Source of the DNA: Cocleimonas sp.
GTDB taxonomy: Bacteria; Pseudomonadota; Gammaproteobacteria; Thiotrichales; Thiotrichaceae
DNA: 5,827 nt
Direction: 5' to 3'
Assembly: GCA_023145485.1 (NCBI GenBank)
Contig: JAGLDT010000115.1
Coordinates: forward strand, 1 to 5,827
Part shown: piece after piece, positions 1 to 5,150 of the stretch
Layout: every line of letters begins with the position of its first letter
Numbering within the stretch: position 1 is the stretch's first letter
The notes under the pieces: generated by a model
Seen by the model: the letters and a program-made list of their open reading frames with translations, nothing else
Database searches by the model: none
What the model was told of the DNA's origin: nothing
Translations under genes and position numbers: made by a program

Positions 1-151
1 ATATCAATAAGATAGAAAGTACATTGCTAGGAATCAGCACCCAAACAGAGCATCCTAGACAAAAGCAGAACCGCTTGTTTATATTTGTTGGGAATGGCTT
101 ACGAAGCAGTTTTTTGGTGGGCTTCAGGATTGGAAGCGGGTTACCCTTCAT
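1..151 (-). CDS. N-terminus of a putative membrane protein, third gene of the exopolysaccharide-type operon (truncated by window edge)
   Basis: An ATG at 151-149 opens a frame that stays open for 50 codons to the left edge of the window. It starts 14 bp after the TAG of the deacetylase gene on the same strand, so the two are very probably co-transcribed. A purine-rich GAAGA lies 5 nt upstream as a weak ribosome binding site, and an in-frame TTG four codons earlier is a possible alternative start. The peptide begins with a basic, proline-containing tail (MKGNPLPILKPTKKLLRK) and turns hydrophobic from about residue 28 (FCFCLGCSVWVLIPS, then LSILLI at 45-50). This fits a cytoplasmic tail leading into a first transmembrane helix. 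The family cannot be recognised from 50 residues. By position it could be a membrane component of polysaccharide synthesis, such as a PelD/PelE/PelG-like protein or a glycosyltransferase, but that is inference only. The opposite strand is also open here, which lowers confidence. Confidence 0.55.
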   Translation of the reverse strand, partial: MKGNPLPILKPTKKLLRKPFPTNINKRFCFCLGCSVWVLIPSNVLSILLI

Positions 152-165
152 TATTTTCTTCAAGT

Positions 166-2232
166 CTAAGGGCAAGTAATATCTACCGTAGTTTCTAGGT
201 AGCCTCTATTTTCTAAAAAACTCAATGAAATTTTATTACTACTTATACTTTGATAGGAATTTACTCCGCCCATTACTTTAATTGAAGCGGGATTCATGCA
301 TTTTGTTGTCACCTCAACCTTTCCTTCGCCTGTGAAGCGAAATTTTATATCCTCTCCATTCCCTGACAATGAGACAAGTTTACTACGACTAGGTAGCTGT
401 GTAATATGTGTTACTGATCTAGGTACACCAAGATGAATAGTATAAACACCGCCATCCTGATCTAAAAACACGGTGTCTCGATTATAAGCATACCATTGAT
501 CAATAGCGCTTATTGTCTTTGAGTTATTGATTTTCAAGCCAAACTGCCCTGCCCTAGTAGATTTTACTTTGGCGGTAATAATATTGTTTTCGATTGAAAT
601 ATCCACTGCTGATTGTTTAAATGCTTTGATACGCTCTGCAAAATTCTTTCCAGTGATAAACTCGCTACCATAGTTTTTGGCTTTAGAAAGCAAACTATCA
701 AACATATCCAAACTGTAACCGACGTTAAAATTATCAAAGGGACCATAATCATGCCAAGGCCAATGCATAATGGGCTGAGAAGCGTGTTTGGCTAGGGCAT
801 CAAATTCATTACTCCAGATTTGTTTAGCTTCTGTGGCAGAGTGCTTTTGCCATTGAATAAGAGTGAAGTCAAAGGACATATTGGGACTAAGATAAATCTT
901 ACTTGAATCTGCATTGATAAATCCAAAGGCATTGGGAAACCCTGCACCCACAGCTGAATATCCCCCTGTTAGGTACTCAGCTGTATGTGGTAATATTTTT
1001 AATGACGTTGCAAGGTTTTCAGGCATTCCTGGGACCGCTGTACCAATATCGCTTAACGCCATTTCTGTCTCAATAATAGTTCGAGAATCTGAAAACTGAT
1101 ATTTGATTTGACTTGTATTTAATTTATTCGTATCTGCTGGATGGCTATAGGAGTGATTTCCTATCTCATTCCCTAGCGCGATATATTGTTGATACAATGG
1201 AGCGGAGATTCCCCAGTCGGTAAACTCATCATCCGCTGGTTTATCACCTACATTAATATAATAAGAGCTAACAAAACCATACTGGTCTTTCCAGATTTTC
1301 AACTGATTTAATAAGGGTACTTCAACCGTACTTACCTCACTAGCGAACATACTTTGATCCATGTCGTTACGAGATACAAACAATGCCTTATCACGCCCTA
1401 AATGTAAGGTGGCAGGTGCTTTACCTCCCCAAACACTCCATTGCAAAACAGGCCATAACAGATTGCCATCTGCTATGGCTTGTACTGTTGCAAAGTGTGC
1501 ATGTCGCCCTTTATTAGTAATAACAATTAATTCATTTTCTATCTGACTATTATTTATTTGCTGAGTCGCTATCACACGATTAGCGTAAGCGCCTGTGGGA
1601 ATAAAATAATCGGTATAATCTTCTGTATAGTTTAAGACTGTTTCATTGTTAACGTATTCATTCGCTAATGCTGGATGAGTTTCATCAGATATTTTAATTT
1701 GAATACTAACAGGACCTGCGCCATCAACACGAGAAAGGCCTAGTAGATCTTTCATATGAACGTAAGCATCTCCTGAAATACTCTGCCCTGTTTCTGTACT
1801 GGTTAGGAAATTTCCTGCTGTCACAATGCCAACATTATGCTGTTCAATAGCAATCTTTAAATTTTCAGCAATTTTATTTATTTGATCGTTTTTTACATAG
1901 GAAAACAGGGGGAATAACAGTGTTTTATATTCCTTAATCTTATTAAGATCCAATAAATCATCTTCATTGAGTAAATCATAAGGCAAGCCTGCCATCATTG
2001 CTTGAGTTTGCACGCTCATAAAAAGTTGTGCATAGCTTTTAGGCGTCCAAAAGTTTTTCTCCGTTGTTTTGGAATAAACAATGGCTAACTTAGGCTTTAG
2101 ATTTACAGGAGCGGATGGAGTCGTTACAAACGCACCATCATTATCTTCACTATTGTTATTGCCTGTTTTAGAACCACAGGCCGACATTGTTATCATTAGG
2201 AGGATAGCAATAATGGTAAGTGGTGTATTCAT
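166..2232 (-). CDS. Lipoprotein polysaccharide deacetylase, PelA/Agd3-like
   Basis: A 688-residue envelope protein, probably removing N-acetyl groups from an exported hexosamine polysaccharide. The start ATG is supported by AGGAG 7 nt upstream. Residues 1-19 form a lipoprotein signal (ITMSAC, lipid-carrying Cys19, Gly at +2, so outer-membrane sorting is plausible), followed by a polar Asn/Asp-rich linker to about 45. Residues about 48-265 form an alpha/beta domain of unclear role. Residues about 275-540 look like a NodB-type deacetylase. RNDMDQ (288-293) supplies an Asp-x-Asp pair (D290, D292) and GNHSYSHP (358-365) supplies the metal-binding HxxxH (H360, H364). A late HWPWHDYGP block (490-498) may supply further active-site residues. 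The DxD to HxxxH spacing of about 70 residues resembles the pattern I recall for Pseudomonas PelA (D528, D530, H600, H604). Residues about 543-688 look like a beta-sandwich tail. No PelA-type N-terminal glycoside hydrolase is recognisable. It follows the barrel gene by 111 bp. The deacetylase fold is well supported; substrate and exact family are inferred. Confidence 0.82.
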   Translation of the reverse strand: MNTPLTIIAILLMITMSACGSKTGNNNSEDNDGAFVTTPSAPVNLKPKLAIVYSKTTEKNFWTPKSYAQLFMSVQTQAMMAGLPYDLLNEDDLLDLNKIKEYKTLLFPLFSYVKNDQINKIAENLKIAIEQHNVGIVTAGNFLTSTETGQSISGDAYVHMKDLLGLSRVDGAGPVSIQIKISDETHPALANEYVNNETVLNYTEDYTDYFIPTGAYANRVIATQQINNSQIENELIVITNKGRHAHFATVQAIADGNLLWPVLQWSVWGGKAPATLHLGRDKALFVSRNDMDQSMFASEVSTVEVPLLNQLKIWKDQYGFVSSYYINVGDKPADDEFTDWGISAPLYQQYIALGNEIGNHSYSHPADTNKLNTSQIKYQFSDSRTIIETEMALSDIGTAVPGMPENLATSLKILPHTAEYLTGGYSAVGAGFPNAFGFINADSSKIYLSPNMSFDFTLIQWQKHSATEAKQIWSNEFDALAKHASQPIMHWPWHDYGPFDNFNVGYSLDMFDSLLSKAKNYGSEFITGKNFAERIKAFKQSAVDISIENNIITAKVKSTRAGQFGLKINNSKTISAIDQWYAYNRDTVFLDQDGGVYTIHLGVPRSVTHITQLPSRSKLVSLSGNGEDIKFRFTGEGKVEVTTKCMNPASIKVMGGVNSYQSISSNKISLSFLENRGYLETTVDITCP

Positions 2233-2254
2233 TCAAAAACTCCTGTTCATTAGA

Positions 2255-2274
2255 TGGCACTCAATAGTGTGCCA
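2255..2274. repeat. Small inverted repeat between barrel and deacetylase genes
   Basis: TGGCAC and GTGCCA form a perfect 6-bp stem with an 8-nt loop, 22 bp ahead of the deacetylase start. In the transcribed (minus) direction the run of seven T comes before the stem rather than after it, so this is not an intrinsic terminator of the barrel gene. It could be an mRNA processing or stabilising hairpin, or chance. Confidence 0.3.
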
Positions 2275-2284
2275 AAAAAATCAT

Positions 2285-2304
2285 CAGCCTGACAAGACAG
2301 CCTG
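2285..2304. repeat. Short direct repeat CAGCCTG x2
   Basis: Two copies of CAGCCTG, at 2285-2291 and 2298-2304, lie 13 bp apart start to start in the barrel/deacetylase spacer. The heptamer is almost palindromic (CAG-C-CTG), so the pair could be a protein-binding site, but no known operator is recognised and chance is possible. Confidence 0.2.
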
Positions 2305-2343
2305 TCTGAAGGAGTATATTTTCAGATCAAAAGGTGATTTTTT

Positions 2344-3345
2344 TTAAAAATCAGAAACAACAAATGAAACTCCCACACGGCTACCATCCCAACCCACATT
2401 TTCGCGATTTGATTCAAGATAGCTTGCATACGGTTTTATATGGATATTTTTGCTTAATGCATAATCTGCTCCCACAGTAACGGAACGACCTGATGCCCAG
2501 TCAAAGCCATCTTCTTTAGTGCGATTAACACTACCATTGACATTCACACTTAGCTTATCATTCACCTTAAAGTTACCACTAGCAATCAATGCGTAGGCTT
2601 CATAGTCTTGAGGAGACCAGTAATTAGATTTAGTTTCATCGTAGGATAAAGACTGTGCCTCTACACCTACCCACACCCACGGAGTACCTGTAGAAATACC
2701 GTATAATAATGCGCCTCTGTGTTGCTTCGAGCGATTACCATCACTTAATTCTCGATACTGAGAGCTACCCTCCGCAATAATTCTTTCTGCAGCTCGCCAA
2801 CTTCCTGCTATCCTTGTTGTCTTTCCTGATACCAGTTTATTGTTATCATCTTCAATAATTGCTTCTTTAAACAAAAGGTCTTCGCCATGCTCTAAACCAA
2901 GCGATACTTTATTATTAGGTTTTAGCGTTACTTTGCCTTTATATTTACCTCGTTGGGAATAACTACGTGTACGCTGATTTTCCATATAAACAGCACCCAC
3001 ACTTAGCTCGGTGGTAATATAATCATTAAATTCCTTGGTAATTGTGCCAACAATATCAGCACCATGATGGGTATCTTTACCTGTTTCTCCACTAACATCG
3101 TAATCATGGGCTTCAAGCTTCCAATTTGGCTTATTTTTATTTTTGTAATGACGTTGATATTGTACCGACCTATCCTCAATACGAATGCCTCCGCTATCAC
3201 TATAAACAGATGCTTGCGCGGTAAAATCATTGATAATATCATCAACAGAATCAGCCTGTGCTGTGATAGGCGCGGCAACCCCTATCATCAAACAACTAAC
3301 TAGTGCTTTATTGCTGGGTATAAACGTATTATTAATTGCATCCAT
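2344..3345 (-). CDS. Outer-membrane beta-barrel protein of an exopolysaccharide operon (PgaA/PelB/BcsC barrel-like)
   Basis: A 333-residue predicted outer-membrane protein. The frame opens earlier, at 3411, but the ATG at 3345 is preferred. It has AAAGGAA 7 nt upstream and begins directly with a Sec signal peptide (basic/polar start, hydrophobic LVSCLMIGVAA core, cleavage after AQA at residue 31). The longer reading would put 22 unlikely residues before it. The mature part is built of alternating polar and hydrophobic residues with Tyr, Trp and Gly typical of transmembrane beta-strands, and it ends in Phe (VVSDF), the usual terminal signature for BAM-assembled barrels. A YWSPQDY motif (about 242-248) resembles the YxSPQ-type motif in the C-terminal barrels of polysaccharide exporters such as BcsC and PgaA. 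Those exporters carry long N-terminal TPR domains, which are absent here. It heads the operon with the deacetylase gene, which suggests a role in secreting the modified polymer. The barrel call is strong; the export role is inferred. Confidence 0.75.
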   Translation of the reverse strand: MDAINNTFIPSNKALVSCLMIGVAAPITAQADSVDDIINDFTAQASVYSDSGGIRIEDRSVQYQRHYKNKNKPNWKLEAHDYDVSGETGKDTHHGADIVGTITKEFNDYITTELSVGAVYMENQRTRSYSQRGKYKGKVTLKPNNKVSLGLEHGEDLLFKEAIIEDDNNKLVSGKTTRIAGSWRAAERIIAEGSSQYRELSDGNRSKQHRGALLYGISTGTPWVWVGVEAQSLSYDETKSNYWSPQDYEAYALIASGNFKVNDKLSVNVNGSVNRTKEDGFDWASGRSVTVGADYALSKNIHIKPYASYLESNRENVGWDGSRVGVSFVVSDF

Positions 3346-3352
3346 TTGAAGA

Positions 3353-3359
3353 TTCCTTT
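3353..3359 (-). promoter_or_regulatory. Ribosome binding site that fixes the barrel gene start
   Basis: AAAGGAA on the minus strand, 7 nt from the ATG at 3345. I did not find a comparable site ahead of the upstream in-frame ATG at 3411, so the shorter start with its intact signal peptide is preferred. Confidence 0.6.
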
Positions 3360-3381
3360 GATTCGCATGACATATAAAAAT

Positions 3382-3411
3382 ATTATCAAAAGATATGTTG
3401 AAATGATGCAA
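3382..3411 (-). promoter_or_regulatory. Candidate sigma70 promoter for the exopolysaccharide-type operon
   Basis: On the minus strand, a GATAAT -10-like hexamer (3387-3382, 5 of 6 to TATAAT) sits 18 bp from a weak TTGCAT -35-like hexamer (3411-3406, 3 of 6). It is about 36 bp ahead of the barrel start, in very AT-rich DNA. The -10 is good and the -35 poor, so an activator may be needed. No operator is recognised. Confidence 0.3.
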
Positions 3412-3542
3412 AGTCTATCTTAGCTGCGGGGTGGTTTATCAGCTATTACGCCTTTAGTCAGTGATAGGTGGCTAATATCGTTGATGGCTTGGGTAAAGAT
3501 CGACAGAGGCTAAAGGATAAAGGAAATTTCAATCAAAGCAGT
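3412..3542. other. Intergenic segment between operons, no gene supported
   Basis: This lies between the barrel promoter region and the terminator of the PAS/PhnD-like operon. A minus-strand stretch of 29 sense codons (3509-3423) is open between two stops and reads protein-like (for example NDISHLSLTKGVIADKPPRS) but has no ATG, so it may be a gene remnant or chance. No RNA gene or known operator is recognised. Confidence 0.4.
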
Positions 3543-3579
3543 AAAAAAGCCCCCTATAGGAAAACCTATAAAGGGCTTT
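3543..3579 (-). terminator. Intrinsic terminator of the PAS/PhnD-like operon
   Basis: Read on the minus strand, a 7-bp stem (AAAGCCC paired with GGGCTTT) and a 6-bp stem (TATAGG paired with CCTATA) are separated by a 2x2 internal mismatch and closed by a 4-nt TTTT loop. The stem runs into TTTTTT (3548-3543). It begins about 22 bp after the stop of the PhnD-like gene. The plus-strand reading lacks a T-tract, so it acts in one direction and insulates the downstream barrel operon from read-through. Confidence 0.85.
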
Positions 3580-3601
3580 GAATGAAGTCGACAATTAACG
3601 C

Positions 3602-4342
3602 TTATAATGTATCCATAAGATCAATCATAAATTCAGTATCCTCTTGGGTTTGTGTTTCCCAACCACGTAACCCCATTGTTTTAAGGACATCCGCACCTTT
3701 AGGATTATCTTGCATATTGACTAGTAAGGACTCTAGTTGCTGATGATGCTGCTGAAGCTTAGGCCCTGCTAATAAAATATGGCGAATAACAAAGATTTCA
3801 CTCGCAATTAACACGCGTAATTCGTCCCGAATAAGAGCTGATAAATCATAATAAGCCTCTTTTAAAAAGAAGCCAATATCCGCCTTTTGCTGTAAAAGCT
3901 GCTTCGCAACTAATACGTAACTATCCTTTTCCTGAATATTCGTATTGTCAGCATTCAAATCAGCGGGTTCTAACATCATCATCCCCATTAAGTGCACATC
4001 AGGATCATCGGTAGTAACAATGCTCAAATCAGTCTGTAAATTTTCAATAGCATCAATCGGGTAATTATTATTGCAAACAATAACCGCCTCGTCCGCTTTG
4101 TTTAGTGGAGCTGCTAATGCAACAAAGCCTTTTTCGCGTACTAACATTGCAGCGTCATAAGGATTTGCATAGATGAGATCAATTTCATCCGCAGCAATTG
4201 CTTCTCGTTGTTTGATAAAACTATTGTACAGTTCAACATGAAAAGCTAACTCTGTTTGTCTCTGTAACCATGTATTAAAAACATACCAACCAGCAATATG
4301 CTTAGGGGTAAAATCGGGGCTAACACTTAAAACGAAAGGCAT
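3602..4342 (-). CDS. Cytoplasmic PhnD-like (phosphate/phosphonate-type) substrate-binding protein
   Basis: A 246-residue protein resembling the PhnD-like periplasmic binding protein fold of ABC transporters for phosphonate, phosphite and related ligands. The N-terminus (FVLSVSPDFTPKHIAGWYVF) matches the usual first strand plus helix of the fold. The block DEIDLIYANPYDAAML (52-67) matches the segment in which family members present the ligand pocket. The family call is by eye. Unlike transport proteins it has no signal peptide and no lipobox, and it starts directly at the first beta-strand, so it should stay in the cytoplasm. No permease or ATPase gene lies beside it. The ATG is supported by AAGGA 8 nt upstream, inside the end of the PAS gene, and the two genes are 5 bp apart, indicating translational coupling. 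A terminator follows the stop. It probably works as a ligand-sensing partner of the PAS protein rather than in uptake; the ligand is unknown. Confidence 0.72.
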   Translation of the reverse strand: MPFVLSVSPDFTPKHIAGWYVFNTWLQRQTELAFHVELYNSFIKQREAIAADEIDLIYANPYDAAMLVREKGFVALAAPLNKADEAVIVCNNNYPIDAIENLQTDLSIVTTDDPDVHLMGMMMLEPADLNADNTNIQEKDSYVLVAKQLLQQKADIGFFLKEAYYDLSALIRDELRVLIASEIFVIRHILLAGPKLQQHHQQLESLLVNMQDNPKGADVLKTMGLRGWETQTQEDTEFMIDLMDTL

Positions 4343-4347
4343 AATGA

Positions 4348-4788
4348 TTATCCTTCTTCAGCAAGCATTTCAGCATAAAGCGAAATACATTGATTAATTT
4401 TTTTTCGGGAGGGTTTACGTCGCACAGAAGTGTAACCAACAATATTGCCATTACGAACATTAGGAATAACAACCGCATGAACCCAGTAGTAGGAACCATC
4501 TTTACGCAGATTTTTTACATAACCATCCCATTTTCCGCCCTCCTTAACTGTACTCCATAAACCTTTAAAGGCGGCTGCAGGCATATCAGGATGGCGCAAT
4601 ATATAGTGATTTTTACCAATCAACTCTTCCTCTGTGTAACCCGACATATCAATAAATGATTGATTGCAATGCGTTAGTATACCCATTGTGTCAGTTCGAG
4701 ATACAATTAAGCGACCATCAGGAAAAGGCTCTTCTTGGTCTATAATATTGATGACTCTGTCAGTGCCATCATAATAATGCAGTTTCAT
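4348..4788 (-). CDS. Stand-alone Aer-type PAS domain protein
   Basis: A single PAS domain of the aerotaxis-receptor (Aer) class, which in Aer binds FAD and reports redox state or oxygen. In the 146-residue version it spans about residues 24-125: DGRLIVSRTD (24-33), the N-x-S-F-x-x-MSGYT segment, ELIGKNHYILRHPDMP with the RHPD block (65-68), KWDGYVKNLRKDG and YYWV. The Arg-His-Pro-Asp, Trp and Asn positions that matter for FAD in E. coli Aer appear kept. No transmembrane, HAMP, kinase, GGDEF or methyl-accepting domain follows, only a short basic and helical tail (RRKPSRKK then SLYAEML). The ATG at 4788 is preferred because GAGAG lies 10 nt upstream. An in-frame ATG at 4839 would add 17 residues but has no ribosome binding site. 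It is the first gene of a two-gene operon with the PhnD-like protein. The domain call is strong; cofactor and output partner are inferred. Confidence 0.85.
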   Translation of the reverse strand: MKLHYYDGTDRVINIIDQEEPFPDGRLIVSRTDTMGILTHCNQSFIDMSGYTEEELIGKNHYILRHPDMPAAAFKGLWSTVKEGGKWDGYVKNLRKDGSYYWVHAVVIPNVRNGNIVGYTSVRRKPSRKKINQCISLYAEMLAEEG

Positions 4789-4997
4789 ATCAATATTTCT
4801 CTCTAAATAAGTTATTAGCTGAAAATCGATGGTTTCCATTAGTTTCGCAGGAAAAACTATCGATTCAAGCTTTGCAATGTTATAAAAGTAACACTATAAA
4901 AAGAATTGTTCAAAAAGTGTTGATGTAAGGTCATTATTCGCATACCAAATAGATAATAATAACCGCCTATAAAATTTAAACTTATCATTCACACCGA

Positions 4998-5026
4998 TTG
5001 ACTTTGTATTTTTCAACAGTGACAAT
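4998..5026 (+). promoter_or_regulatory. Candidate sigma70 promoter for nhaD
   Basis: TTGACT (4998-5003, 5 of 6 to the -35 consensus), a 17-bp spacer and GACAAT (5021-5026, 4 of 6 to the -10 consensus). Transcription would start near 5033 and give a leader of roughly 118 nt before the nhaD ATG. It is the best promoter-like match seen on this strand. Confidence 0.4.
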
Positions 5027-5058
5027 CAAATATTCCGCCCTCTCTTTCAAATAAAAAA

Positions 5059-5088
5059 CTAATAATGCTTATAGAATAATTTTATTAG
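5059..5088 (+). repeat. Inverted repeat 1 in the predicted nhaD leader
   Basis: CTAATAA (5059-5065) and TTATTAG (5082-5088) are a perfect 7-bp inverted repeat around a 16-nt AT-rich spacer. All but one pair are A-T, so an RNA stem would be weak. It may instead be a DNA-binding site, or chance in AT-rich sequence. Confidence 0.3.
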
Positions 5089-5091
5089 TGG

Positions 5092-5125
5092 TATTGGCGC
5101 AAAGAGTGAGCTATATTAGCCAATA
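5092..5125 (+). repeat. Inverted repeat 2 in the predicted nhaD leader
   Basis: TATTGGC (5092-5098) and GCCAATA (5119-5125) are a perfect 7-bp inverted repeat with a 20-nt loop, starting 3 nt after the first repeat and ending 25 nt before the nhaD start. A small competing hairpin (GCTA-TAT-TAGC) overlaps its right arm. As RNA it would sit directly upstream of the translation start region. Confidence 0.4.
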
Positions 5126-5150
5126 ATTAATTTCTAACATTGTAATTATT

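Larger units (their letters stand above)
4840..5150. other. Divergent intergenic region between the PAS operon and nhaD
   Basis: About 310 bp of AT-rich, non-coding sequence. It should hold the minus-strand promoter of the PAS operon, but no convincing -35/-10 pair was found there: TATAAC and TATAGT hexamers lie near 4880-4900 without good partners. On the plus side it holds a candidate promoter for nhaD and two adjacent inverted repeats in the predicted leader. No small gene, tRNA or known riboswitch class is recognised. Confidence 0.6.

Noticed and set aside
3..179. Plus-strand open frame of 58 codons running in from the left edge and ending at TAA 177-179, overlapping the end of the deacetylase gene
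   Set aside because: It lies opposite a minus-strand frame that fits the operon by spacing, and its peptide resembles no family I recognise. It is probably a shadow, although the window edge prevents certainty.
2255..2280. Hairpin followed by a homopolymer run, as a possible terminator between barrel and deacetylase genes
   Set aside because: The run is A on the plus strand, so in the transcribed minus direction the T-run precedes the stem. It cannot work as an intrinsic terminator for this operon, and no plus-strand gene ends there.
3346..3411. Longer barrel protein starting at the ATG at 3411
   Set aside because: It would place 22 residues ahead of a complete signal peptide and overlaps the likely promoter. 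The ATG at 3345 has a good ribosome binding site.
4789..4839. Longer PAS protein starting at the ATG at 4839
   Set aside because: There is no ribosome binding site upstream of it, whereas the ATG at 4788 has GAGAG 10 nt upstream. The 17 extra residues lie outside the PAS domain. It cannot be excluded.
5094..5113. Possible sigma54 promoter (TTGGCGC with GTGAGC) ahead of nhaD
   Set aside because: The GG and GC elements are 12 bp apart instead of 10, and the -12 element lacks the TTGC core.
3421..5150. CRISPR array, tRNA, rRNA or insertion sequence ends
   Set aside because: Scanning the intergenic regions showed no regular repeat-spacer pattern, no cloverleaf-like sequence and no paired terminal inverted repeats with a transposase.
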